From Paludibacter sp. UBA5753 (GTDB taxonomy: Bacteria; Bacteroidota; Bacteroidia; Bacteroidales; Paludibacteraceae), in the NCBI GenBank assembly GCA_002427615.1, contig DIFH01000040.1, positions 1 through 12,616 of the forward strand: a stretch of DNA of 12,616 bases, given 5' to 3'. The notes beneath the pieces were generated by a model. That model was not told where the DNA came from. It saw nothing but the letters and a program-made list of their open reading frames with translations, and searched no databases. Positions 1 through 6,639 of this stretch are shown here, piece by piece. A program made the position numbers and the translations under genes. How positions within the stretch are numbered: the stretch's first letter is position 1; each line of letters opens with the position of its first letter.

Positions 1-21
1 ATCCCCCTACCTACTCGATTT
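1..21 (+). mobile_element. 3' end of a group II intron copy (partial, cut by window edge)
   Basis: These 21 bases match positions 1948-1968 with a single difference (T15 against C1962). That second site is the distal strand of domain VI and the 3' terminus of the intron remnant described below. The window therefore opens in the tail of another copy of the same intron, in the same orientation. The intron would end at the GAT of positions 17-19 by comparison. Nothing can be said about whether the upstream copy is complete or encodes a reverse transcriptase. Confidence 0.65.
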
Positions 22-90
22 GCGGGTTCATTCATGAACAATAGTAATTCGTTAATTGTTTTACAAACTTAAACAAGTAAAACCATAAAA

Positions 91-1011
91 ATGAGCAGGG
101 TAAAATGGACAACGGATAATATTCCGTCTCTTGCAGGTAAAACAATCATTGTAACAGGCGGTAACAGCGGGCTGGGTTTTCAGTCGGTAAAAGCATACTG
201 CGAAAAAGGCGCACATGTAATCATGGCCTGTCGTTCGGTGAGCAGAGGCGAAGAAGCCAAAAATGAGATACTGAAAACCTGCAAAAATGCTGACATAGTT
301 GTCATGCAGCTCGATTTAGCGGATTTGTCATCGGTTCGGAAATTTGTCGATGAGTTCAAAAAGAGCCACCAACAGTTGCATATTTTACTCAATAATGCCG
401 GTATCATGATGGTTCCTTACGGACTAACCAAAGATGGTATTGAAAGTCAACAGGGAACAAATTATTTTGGTCATTTTGCGTTGACAGGCTTGTTGCTCGA
501 TGTACTCAAAAACACGCCTAAGTCGAGAGTAATTAACGTGAGCAGTTTGGCACACAAACAAGGTGTGATGGATTTTGACAATCTTCTTTTCGATCGCGGT
601 AAAGGCTATGCATCATTTAAGGCTTACGGGCGGTCGAAACTCGAAAACCTGTTGTTTACTTATGAACTTCAACGCTATTTCGAGACGAATCGGTTCGATA
701 CCATAGCTGTTGCAGCCCATCCAGGCACTTCCAACACCAACCTGTTCAGCCACATAGGCGGAAAATTTTTGCAGGCTTTGTTAAAACCTTTGATGTCTCT
801 TTTTATTCAGCCTTCTTCGATGGGCGCTTTACCCGAATTACGTGCTTCGGTCGACCCTGATGCCAAGGGCGGTGAGTTTTATGGCCCGGACGGACGAGGC
901 GGACTGAGAGGTTATCCTGTGATCGTACAGCCGAACAATGCGGCGAAAGATAAAGAAAGCGCCCGTAGGCTTTGGGAGTTTTCGGAAAAAATTACAGGAG
1001 TTAAATATTGA
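91..1011 (+). CDS. Short-chain dehydrogenase/reductase (SDR), retinol dehydrogenase-like
   Basis: The product is a 306-residue NAD(P)-dependent oxidoreductase with a Rossmann fold, presumably cytoplasmic; no signal peptide or membrane segment is seen. The cofactor loop TGGNSGLG is at residues 22-29, ACRS after the second strand suggests NADP(H) preference, NNAGIM marks the fourth strand, the catalytic serine lies in NVSS (149-152), and the catalytic pair is Y179 and K183 in YGRSK. The long gap between the serine and the tyrosine and the 306-residue length fit the retinol dehydrogenase/protochlorophyllide reductase-like branch. The substrate cannot be inferred. The start at 91 is the first ATG and lies 70 bp after the intron end at the window edge; no clear TAnnTTTG box lies between, so its promoter may lie upstream or have been displaced. 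No neighbour suggests a pathway. Confidence 0.9.
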   Translation: MSRVKWTTDNIPSLAGKTIIVTGGNSGLGFQSVKAYCEKGAHVIMACRSVSRGEEAKNEILKTCKNADIVVMQLDLADLSSVRKFVDEFKKSHQQLHILLNNAGIMMVPYGLTKDGIESQQGTNYFGHFALTGLLLDVLKNTPKSRVINVSSLAHKQGVMDFDNLLFDRGKGYASFKAYGRSKLENLLFTYELQRYFETNRFDTIAVAAHPGTSNTNLFSHIGGKFLQALLKPLMSLFIQPSSMGALPELRASVDPDAKGGEFYGPDGRGGLRGYPVIVQPNNAAKDKESARRLWEFSEKITGVKY

Positions 1012-1170
1012 TTTTAAATGATTTCCGCAAAAGCTCCAAAGAAGAACATCAATCCTGAATTTGGCTTCATCGATTTTCAATTCACTGTTTCCATCAAGTC
1101 GAAACGGTTTAACTGCACTTTGAGTGAATCTGTTTTTTGATTGACTGTGAAAATCAGCCTTTCCACTGCT

Positions 1171-1268
1171 CCCGCGTGATTGTATCGCATTGTCAGTCCG
1201 TCTGACCGCTCAAAGCGGTCGGACGGTTATCCCAAGCTATTTCCGTCGTCCCGGAGTTCCGACTCCGG
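1171..1268 (+). repeat. GC-rich composite hairpin repeat, copy 1
   Basis: Three hairpins occur in order. Hairpin A (about 1176-1188) is GTGAT-TGT-ATCGC. Hairpin B (1198-1226) has 13-bp arms with one G-T pair around a CAA loop; its core is GACCGCT CAA AGCGGTC. Hairpin C (1251-1268) is CCGGAGT-TCCG-ACTCCGG. The A-B-C order recurs at 8544-8645 after fabD. This copy follows the SDR gene by about 160 bp and could end its transcript, although the bases after hairpin B (TTATCC) are a poor U-tract. The 150 bp between the SDR stop and this repeat show no gene. No protein is encoded here; the open frame across the repeats has no plausible composition. Confidence 0.8.
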
Positions 1269-1360
1269 CGACAAAAAACCACTGCTCCTATTTCCGAGGG
1301 AATCGGAATTACTCCTTTTGGTTGCAATCGTTGGTTCTGTCATTCTATAAAATGATTCCT

Positions 1361-1393
1361 GACGGAATCGGAATTCCGTCATCCCGGAGTTCC
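1361..1393 (+). repeat. Hairpin D plus half of hairpin C (rearranged repeat unit)
   Basis: GACGGAAT (1361-1368) and ATTCCGTC (1373-1380) form an 8-bp stem with a CGGA loop. The following bases, through 1393, contain only the left half of hairpin C. Positions 1374-1393 match 1241-1260 at 19 of 20 bases, so this is a second, truncated copy of the same unit. A decayed relative of hairpin D is visible at about 1296-1314. The break in hairpin C is followed directly by the next A-B unit, which indicates rearrangement or nested insertion. Confidence 0.7.
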
Positions 1394-1400
1394 CACTGCT

Positions 1401-1456
1401 GCCACGTGATTGTATCGCATTGTCAATCCGTCTGACCGCTCAAAGCGGTCGGACGG
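1401..1456 (+). repeat. GC-rich composite hairpin repeat, copy 2 (hairpins A and B only)
   Basis: Hairpin A at about 1406-1418 and hairpin B at 1428-1456 repeat copy 1 nearly base for base; hairpin B is identical in all three copies. The stem is followed by TTTT, which gives it the form of an intrinsic terminator. Hairpin C, expected about 25-30 bp downstream, is absent: similarity to copy 3 stops right after the T-run, where intron-like sequence begins. Confidence 0.8.
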
Positions 1457-1895
1457 TTTTGGTATGTCAGGCAGGATATTAAGCTGGCAGGATGAGAGTT
1501 CCTGCATGTGCAGAGTTAATAGGAAACATTAGCGAAATGGCAAGGGTGTTGCGGGCGACTGCAAATCTGAAAGAAGCCATAAGCAAAACTGAAGTTCTGA
1601 TGCACAGAATTGAAAATTGGCATAGCCAAATCTGATAAAAGGCTCAGGCAAGAGGACAACCGAGCCATGGATTGAGAACGCCCGAAATTCAGCTGTAACT
1701 TATATTATGTGAGAAGTCAGCAGAAGTCATAGTTGTTATCAGTAAGCCACCACTCAAAAGAAAATGGGTTGAAAGTGGAAGTGTCACAAGAGGCCGAAGG
1801 GCTGAATTTTTCAGTATAAGGAGCAGCAAACTATTCGGGCAGGAGAAAAAGAACGAGCCTTAACGGGTTTTAACAAAAGGTTAAACTACTAAAAG

Positions 1896-1929
1896 AAACC
1901 GCCGGGTGCGAGAGCATGCACGGTGGTGT
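1896..1929 (+). ncRNA. Group II intron domain V
   Basis: The 34-nt segment folds as a lower helix ACCGCCGG with ACGGTGGT (one terminal mismatch, one G-U), an upper helix GTGC with GCAT (one G-U), a GAGA tetraloop, and a two-base bulge (GC, 1918-1919) on the 3' side. This is the size and layout of the catalytic domain V. The catalytic triad position reads CGC (1900-1902), an accepted variant of AGC. The domain appears intact, so loss of function, if any, lies elsewhere in the element. Confidence 0.7.
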
Positions 1930-1933
1930 GAGA

Positions 1934-1966
1934 GGGTAGGAGGAGTAATCCCCCTACCTACCCGAT
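1934..1966 (+). ncRNA. Group II intron domain VI and 3' splice end
   Basis: GGGTAGG (1934-1940) pairs with CCTACCC (1957-1963), and AGG (1941-1943) pairs with CCT (1953-1955), leaving A1956 bulged as a possible branch-point adenosine. A1960, seven bases from the end, is the alternative by distance. The intron should end at T1966. The same strand occurs at the first bases of the window. Confidence 0.6.
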
Positions 1967-1984
1967 TTAATAATTGAAGGAATT

Positions 1985-3349
1985 TTATAGAATCTTCTCA
2001 AGTTTATCCGTGTTTTTGCTGATATCTTCGTTTGATAAAGCGTAATTAATCAAGTCGCCTGCCAGGTATTGGTCGTAAGCCGACATATCCACCAAACCAT
2101 GTCCTGAGAGGTTAAATAAAATGGTTTTACTTGTGCCTTCTTCTTTGGCTTTCAAAGCTTCGTTGATGGTTGCTGCAATGGCATGCGCCGATTCGGGAGC
2201 CGGTATTATACCTTCGGTTTGTGCAAAGAGCACGCCTGCTTTAAATGAATCTAATTGCTTAATATCAACGGCTTCCATCATCTTGTCTTTCATCATTTGA
2301 CTCACAATACTTCCGGCGCCATGATAACGTAATCCGCCGGCATGTATATGCGCCGGAGAAAAATTATGTCCGAGAGTGTACATTGGAATCAGAGGCGTAT
2401 AACCGGCTTCGTCGCCAAAATCGTACTGAAATATCCCACGGGTCAGTTTGGGGCACGAAGCAGGTTCTGCGCTGATAAATCTTGTTTTTTTACCCTCTTT
2501 TATATTGTGGCGCATAAAAGGGAATGAAATACCCGAGAAGTTTGAGCCTCCGCCAAAACAACCGATGACAATGTCGGGGTACTCGCCGGCCATTTCCATT
2601 TGTTTTTCAGCTTCGAGTCCGATAACAGTTTGATGCAAAGATACATGATTCAAAACACTGCCTAAAGTATACCGGCAGTTTGGAGTACTCAGGGCCAGTT
2701 CAATGGCTTCCGAAATGGCCGTCCCCAGACTTCCCTGGTAGCCGGGATTCTCTGTTATTATTTTACGGCCTGCTTTGGTCGACATACTTGGCGAAGCAAT
2801 CACCTGCGCACCCCAGGTTTGCATTAACGAACGACGATAGGGTTTCTGTTCGTAACTGATTTTCACCATATAAACTGCCAACTCCAATCCAAAGATTTTA
2901 GCCGCCAATGCTAAAGCGGTTCCCCATTGTCCGGCGCCCGTCTCGGTAGTGATATTGGTTAAGCCTTGTTTTTTGCAATAATAGGCCTGTGCTAAAGCCG
3001 AATTCAGTTTGTGAGAACCTACGGGGCTGACGCTTTCGTTTTTGAAATAAATATGTGCCGGAGTATCTAACGCTTTTTCAAGGTTATAAGCCCGAACCAA
3101 CGGGGTAGGCCGGAAGATTTTGTATTTTTCACGTACTTCATCGGGAATTTCAATCCAAGTATCGGTCTGATTCAGCTCCTGATTTGCCAGTTCTTCGGCA
3201 AAAATAGGATATAAATCTTCCGGTTTCAAAGGCTGTCTTGTGCCGGGATGCAGCATTGGCTGCGGTTTATTGTGCATTTCTGCCACAATGTTGTACCATT
3301 TGGTAGGTAATTCACTTTCCTGTAATAGAAATTTCTTTGTTTTTTCCAT
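1985..3349 (-). CDS. trpB: Tryptophan synthase beta chain, TrpB2 type
   Basis: The 454-residue product is a PLP-dependent enzyme that condenses indole with serine to tryptophan. K114 in GSHKLNSA is the Schiff-base lysine, TETGAGQWGTALA carries the catalytic glutamate, and CFGGGSNFSG binds the PLP phosphate. The length (about 50 residues above the usual TrpB1), the N-terminal extension with PTPLVRAYNLEKAL, and GAGQWG in place of the GAGQHG of TrpB1 identify the TrpB2 group, which often acts without a tight TrpA partner. No other trp gene lies in the window, consistent with a stand-alone role such as indole salvage. The gene is monocistronic here, divergent from yicC. A candidate -7 box lies 119 bp upstream. 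The intron remnant begins 18 bp past its stop. Confidence 0.93.
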   Translation of the reverse strand: MEKTKKFLLQESELPTKWYNIVAEMHNKPQPMLHPGTRQPLKPEDLYPIFAEELANQELNQTDTWIEIPDEVREKYKIFRPTPLVRAYNLEKALDTPAHIYFKNESVSPVGSHKLNSALAQAYYCKKQGLTNITTETGAGQWGTALALAAKIFGLELAVYMVKISYEQKPYRRSLMQTWGAQVIASPSMSTKAGRKIITENPGYQGSLGTAISEAIELALSTPNCRYTLGSVLNHVSLHQTVIGLEAEKQMEMAGEYPDIVIGCFGGGSNFSGISFPFMRHNIKEGKKTRFISAEPASCPKLTRGIFQYDFGDEAGYTPLIPMYTLGHNFSPAHIHAGGLRYHGAGSIVSQMMKDKMMEAVDIKQLDSFKAGVLFAQTEGIIPAPESAHAIAATINEALKAKEEGTSKTILFNLSGHGLVDMSAYDQYLAGDLINYALSNEDISKNTDKLEKIL

Positions 3350-3390
3350 GATAAAATATGTTTTTATTAATATGAATTTTTATATAGAAA

Positions 3391-3418
3391 CAGCCTGAAG
3401 CTGTGAAACGACAGGCTG
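3391..3418 (-). promoter_or_regulatory. Hairpin in the trpB leader
   Basis: CAGCCTG (3391-3397) and CAGGCTG (3412-3418) form a 7-bp stem in the leader between the candidate promoter and the trpB start. On the transcribed strand it is followed by TTTCTATATAAAAA, a weak U-tract. A second AGCCT just upstream in the transcript could compete for the CAGGCTG strand. A tiny frame, MIALSCSPIN, precedes it but has no tryptophan codons, so this is not a classical trp attenuator. It could also be incidental. Confidence 0.3.
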
Positions 3419-3467
3419 ATAGGCTCAATTCAATTGATAGGTGAACAAGATAAAGCGATCATGCTTA

Positions 3468-3475
3468 CAAAGGTA
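3468..3475 (-). promoter_or_regulatory. Candidate -7 box for trpB
   Basis: The minus strand reads TACCTTTG, which fits the Bacteroidota consensus TAnnTTTG. It would place the start of transcription roughly 110 bp before the trpB ATG. No TTG-type -33 element is seen at the usual spacing. Confidence 0.4.
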
Positions 3476-3590
3476 TAAACATTTTTTTAAAATTAAAATA
3501 TAAATAGACCAAATTTTTATAAAATGACACTTATTTGCTGATATTTGTTAGTTTATATTAGATTTTCGCCTGACATGAATACTTTAAAAT

Positions 3591-3606
3591 TAAATTTGTA
3601 TTTTTG
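3591..3606 (+). promoter_or_regulatory. Candidate -7 boxes for yicC-gmk-nadD
   Basis: Two adjacent matches to TAnnTTTG, TAAATTTG (3591-3598) and TATTTTTG (3599-3606), lie about 90-100 bp before the yicC start. In AT-rich DNA such matches can occur by chance and no -33 box is evident. They are the best candidates in the 344-bp divergent region, which contains no gene. Confidence 0.35.
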
Positions 3607-3693
3607 TAAGCCATAAATAATCTGATCGAATAGCAACATTATTTGTGGTCGGGCGAAGGATAAAAAATTGAAACAAACTAACTAAAAAATGAT

Positions 3694-4569
3694 ATGATTC
3701 AATCACTGACAGGCTTTGGAAAAGCCACCTGCGAATATGGCAACAAGAAAATTGTAGTTGAGGTAAAATCGCTCAACAGCAAACAACTTGACATCTCAAC
3801 AAGAGTATCGGGACTCTATCGTGAAAAAGATATAGAAATCCGTAACGAACTTTCGCAGCAACTTGAACGCGGGAAAATTGATTTTGCCCTCTATATTGAT
3901 AATTCCGGAAAAGAATCAGTTACGCTTATCAATCAGTCAGTTGTGGTTGGTTATTATCAGCAAATCAAACAGTTGTCCGAAAATATCGGTATCGAGGAAC
4001 CCTCCAACTGGTTCGATGTATTGCTACGGTTGCCCGATGCCCTGAAAACTGAAACGGTAGACATGGACGAGAATGAATGGATTGAAATTCGTAAAGCAAT
4101 GAAAATCGCCATCGAACAACTTCAATCATTCCGGATTCAGGAAGGAAAATCGCTCGAAAATGTGTTTAATGCCAAGATAGCGCGCATTGGTGAATTGCTC
4201 GATCAGGTTGCAATATATGAAGTCGAACGTGTTGAGAAAATCAAATCGCGACTTGAGGAAAACCTCCAAAGTCTTTCTGATAAAATAGATTACGATAAAA
4301 ATCGCTTGGAACAGGAATTGATTTTTTATATCGAAAAACTCGATGTAAACGAAGAAAAAGTGCGATTGCGCACTCATTTGAATTATTTCATTGAAACCAT
4401 GCAACACGAAAAATCGCCCGGTAAAAAACTGGGGTTCATCGCGCAGGAAATTGGTCGTGAAGTCAATACGCTCGGTTCAAAATCGAACCACAGCGAAATG
4501 CAAAAAATAGTTGTCTTAATGAAAGACGAATTGGAACAAATTAAAGAACAGGTGCTTAATGTTTTATAG
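3694..4569 (+). CDS. yicC: YicC-family endoribonuclease
   Basis: The 291-residue product has the family layout: N-terminal MIQSLTGFGKA followed by EVKSLNSKQLDIS, a middle region with coiled-coil character (about 150-220), and the conserved C-terminal DUF1732 domain with LRTHLNYF, SPGKKLGFIAQEIGREVNT and LGSKS. Family members cut RNA with divalent metal ions; the E. coli protein acts with PNPase on small RNAs. Length is normal. The start at 3694 is chosen because the family begins with this MIxSMTGF-like motif; another ATG at 3689 is out of frame. The gene leads a cluster with gmk (71 bp downstream) and nadD, an order common in Bacteroidota. Confidence 0.92.
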   Translation: MIQSLTGFGKATCEYGNKKIVVEVKSLNSKQLDISTRVSGLYREKDIEIRNELSQQLERGKIDFALYIDNSGKESVTLINQSVVVGYYQQIKQLSENIGIEEPSNWFDVLLRLPDALKTETVDMDENEWIEIRKAMKIAIEQLQSFRIQEGKSLENVFNAKIARIGELLDQVAIYEVERVEKIKSRLEENLQSLSDKIDYDKNRLEQELIFYIEKLDVNEEKVRLRTHLNYFIETMQHEKSPGKKLGFIAQEIGREVNTLGSKSNHSEMQKIVVLMKDELEQIKEQVLNVL

Positions 4570-4586
4570 TGGTTATATATCTTTTC

Positions 4587-4636
4587 AGGAGGATTTTGGA
4601 AGCGCTATGAATATTTTATTGGGTAATCAAATTTAA
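4587..4636 (+). other. Strong Shine-Dalgarno sequence with a nine-codon ORF before gmk
   Basis: AGGAGG at 4587-4592 stands 14 bases before an ATG at 4607 that opens MNILLGNQI and stops at 4636, four bases before the gmk start. The frame is not that of gmk. A perfect SD is unusual in this window, where other genes start without one. It may mark a leader peptide coupled to gmk, or be chance. Confidence 0.2.
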
Positions 4637-4640
4637 GTAT

Positions 4641-5246
4641 ATGTCCGGCAAATTAATTATATTTTCGGCTCCATCGGGAGCGGGTAAAAGTACTTTGGTA
4701 CATCATTTATTAAAAGAAAATCTGCAACTCGAATTTTCGGTTTCAGCTACGAGCCGCAAACCCCGTGGAAACGAACAACATGGCGTTGATTACTATTATC
4801 TCAGTCCGGCCGAATTTCGTAAAAGAATTGCCAATAATGAATTCATCGAATACGAAGAAGTTTATCCCGATTTGTTTTACGGAACGTTGCGTTCGGAAAT
4901 CGACAGAATATCGGCCAAAGGAAATAATATTATTTTTGACGTGGATGTGGTTGGCGGACTGAACATTAAGAAACAGTACGGCGAACAGGCGCTGGCTGTA
5001 TTCATTGCTCCGCCTAATATTGATGAACTGCTCAACCGACTCAAAAGTCGCGGAACGGATACACCCGAAATGATAGCCAAAAGAGTGGATAAGGCTGAGT
5101 TTGAAATGACTTTTGCCCCCAAATTTGATGTAGTTATTGTGAACGATAATCTTGAAAAAGCTAAAAAAGAAGCGGAAGCAACTATCCGAAGATTTATCCA
5201 ACCCCAAGTTCCTCTTGCCAGCGACGAAGCCATAAAGGAAATGTAA
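4641..5246 (+). CDS. gmk: Guanylate kinase
   Basis: This 201-residue cytoplasmic enzyme phosphorylates GMP (and dGMP) to the diphosphate with ATP. The P-loop APSGAGKST spans residues 10-18 with K16. The GMP-binding part follows as SATSRKPRGNEQHGVDYYYLS (about 35-55; only the pattern SRxxRxxE-HGxDY matters here), with EYEEVYPDLFYGT after it. DVDVVGG is the central strand, and the lid holds RLKSRGTDTPEMIAKR. Length is normal. Start at 4641 gives the family's usual short N-terminus before the P-loop. It sits between yicC and nadD and is probably co-transcribed with both. Confidence 0.96.
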   Translation: MSGKLIIFSAPSGAGKSTLVHHLLKENLQLEFSVSATSRKPRGNEQHGVDYYYLSPAEFRKRIANNEFIEYEEVYPDLFYGTLRSEIDRISAKGNNIIFDVDVVGGLNIKKQYGEQALAVFIAPPNIDELLNRLKSRGTDTPEMIAKRVDKAEFEMTFAPKFDVVIVNDNLEKAKKEAEATIRRFIQPQVPLASDEAIKEM

Positions 5247-5297
5247 AACCAGCATATAAGGTCTATCATCTATTTTACAATCAACAGATTAACAACT

Positions 5298-5876
5298 ATG
5301 CACATTGCTCTTTTCTTCGGTTCTTTCAATCCTGTTCATCTCGGACATTTGAATCTGGGAAAATACATGATTGAAAATAAATTAGCTGACGAAGTGTGGT
5401 ATGTGGTTTCGCCTTGTAACCCATTGAAAGATCAAAAAGATTTGATTGATGAATTTCTCCGGCTCGATATGTTGATTGAAGCTATTAAAGACCAGCCACA
5501 ACTTAAAGCATCGGATATTGAATTTACCATGCCCATCCCCTCATATACCATCGATACGTTAAATAAACTGGCTGTGGATTTTCCCAAACATATTTTCTCT
5601 TTAGTAATTGGGAGCGACAACGCGTTGATATTCGATAAGTGGAAGAATTACAATGAAATACTTGAAAAGTATGATGTAATCGTATATCCTCGTAAAGGGT
5701 ACGATTTTGCTAAGGTAGCCGGTTTATACCCGCAAATGAAATTAGTTGATACTCCTGTTTACGATATTTCTTCCACGCAAATTCGTGAATTTGTTTCACA
5801 CAAAAAAAATGTAGCTCAATGGTTACATCCTTCTGTTTATCAATTTATTATTGAAAATAACCTTTATACAATGTAG
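5298..5876 (+). CDS. nadD: Nicotinate-nucleotide adenylyltransferase
   Basis: The 192-residue enzyme adenylates nicotinate mononucleotide to deamido-NAD, the penultimate step of NAD synthesis. The nucleotidyltransferase signature GSFNPVHLGH is at residues 8-17, with H14 and H17 as the HxGH catalytic motif. SSTQIR at 158-163 is the second ATP-binding signature. LVIGSDNA in the middle contacts the substrate. Length is usual for NadD. The gene starts 51 bp after gmk and is likely in the same operon. It converges on the minus-strand hydrolase gene 73 bp downstream. Confidence 0.95.
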   Translation: MHIALFFGSFNPVHLGHLNLGKYMIENKLADEVWYVVSPCNPLKDQKDLIDEFLRLDMLIEAIKDQPQLKASDIEFTMPIPSYTIDTLNKLAVDFPKHIFSLVIGSDNALIFDKWKNYNEILEKYDVIVYPRKGYDFAKVAGLYPQMKLVDTPVYDISSTQIREFVSHKKNVAQWLHPSVYQFIIENNLYTM

Positions 5877-5898
5877 AACACGAATTACGCAAAGCATT

Positions 5899-5938
5899 GG
5901 AAATCTTACCCGTTTTATTTGTGTTTTTTTTGATTTCC
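5899..5938. terminator. Possible terminator region between convergent genes
   Basis: GGAAATC (5899-5905) pairs with GATTTCC (5932-5938) across a 26-base loop that contains a run of eight T (5924-5931). The stem is short and the loop long, so this is a weak candidate for ending nadD transcription. The 73-bp gap between convergent genes has no other structure. Confidence 0.25.
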
Positions 5939-5949
5939 GTTCTAAAAAT

Positions 5950-6585
5950 CTATAAATATGGATTATTTACCCTTTCATCTCCAATGGTGGTTGCAGGGCC
6001 GTGCCCGCAATAAACCACAGTGGAATCGGGTAGGGGAAGCAAACGGTTTTGTATGGAACGGATTAAAGTTGCATAATCTCCATTTTCTAAATCGGTTCTG
6101 CCAATCGAACCGCGGAACAGTACATCTCCTGCAAATAAGATGTTGTCTTTCTCCGAATAAAATGCCATACTGCCCGGAGAATGTCCCGGAACATGTAATG
6201 CTTTTAAAGAAGTGTTCCCAAACTTTATTTCCTGATTATCGGTGATATAACTGCCTATTTCCTGTGCTGTTTCGTTGAATGCCAAGCCAAATAAACGGGC
6301 CTGTATACCCACATTCTGAAGCAAAAATTCATCTTCCTCGCAAGCCTCCGGTTTAATGCCGTAGGTTTGGGATATAAATTTATTGCCAAATTGATGATCC
6401 AAATGTAGATGGGTATTTAACAGGCGCGTTAAAGTCAGTTTGTTTTCGTCAATATACATTTTAAGCGCCCTTTTCTCATCATCGTTTAAGCAGCCGGCAT
6501 CAATAATGATTGCCTGATTTGTTTCGTCGTGCAGAATGTATGTGTTTTCTCGGAAAGGATTGAATGTAAATGTTTTAATTGTCAT
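5950..6585 (-). CDS. Metallo-beta-lactamase-fold hydrolase, glyoxalase II-like (YcbL group)
   Basis: The 211-residue protein is a zinc-dependent hydrolase of the MBL superfamily. The metal ligands are visible: HLHLDH at 59-64, H135 in VPGHSPGS, D154 in FAGDVLF, and H195 in CGHGP. The segment SIGRTDLENGDY is typical of the short, one-domain proteins related to hydroxyacylglutathione hydrolase. These lack the glyoxalase II C-terminal helical domain, so the substrate may be another thioester; it cannot be told from sequence. It is cytoplasmic by the absence of a signal. The gene follows rsmG by 54 bp on the same strand with no promoter box between, so the two are likely co-transcribed. Confidence 0.88.
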   Translation of the reverse strand: MTIKTFTFNPFRENTYILHDETNQAIIIDAGCLNDDEKRALKMYIDENKLTLTRLLNTHLHLDHQFGNKFISQTYGIKPEACEEDEFLLQNVGIQARLFGLAFNETAQEIGSYITDNQEIKFGNTSLKALHVPGHSPGSMAFYSEKDNILFAGDVLFRGSIGRTDLENGDYATLIRSIQNRLLPLPDSTVVYCGHGPATTIGDERVNNPYL

Positions 6586-6639
6586 ATAATTTCCTTAGTT
6601 AAATAATATGTCTGGGGTATTATCTTTTTATTCTGACTA

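Larger units (their letters stand above)
1462..1966 (+). mobile_element. Group II intron remnant lacking its reverse transcriptase gene
   Basis: The 3' part carries a convincing domain V (1896-1929) and domain VI (1934-1966) ending in CCCGAT. Upstream sequence such as GGGCGACTGCAAATCTGAAA (about 1553-1572) resembles domain I text of bacterial group II introns from memory. The whole span is about 500 bp, too short for a 400-600 residue intron-encoded protein. A frame from 1775 gives VEVSQEAEGLNFSV, a stop, then GAANYSGRRKRTSLNG and further stops, which looks like a broken N-terminal piece of such a protein. The left end is uncertain; GTATG at 1462 just after the hairpin B T-run is the best candidate. 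The element ends 18 bp from the trpB stop, so it lies in the 3' flank of that gene. Confidence 0.65.

Noticed and set aside
1190..1435. An 81-codon open frame across the hairpin array
   Set aside because: It is read through inverted repeats (two copies of hairpin B and others), starts inside a hairpin unit and has no recognisable protein pattern.
3433..3465. Leader peptide MIALSCSPIN as a trp attenuator
   Set aside because: It has no tryptophan codon, so it cannot sense charged tRNA-Trp in the classical way.
4743..5255. A 170-codon open frame on the minus strand opposite gmk
   Set aside because: It lies wholly over guanylate kinase, which has an intact P-loop and full family length; the antisense product is phenylalanine and serine rich without motifs.
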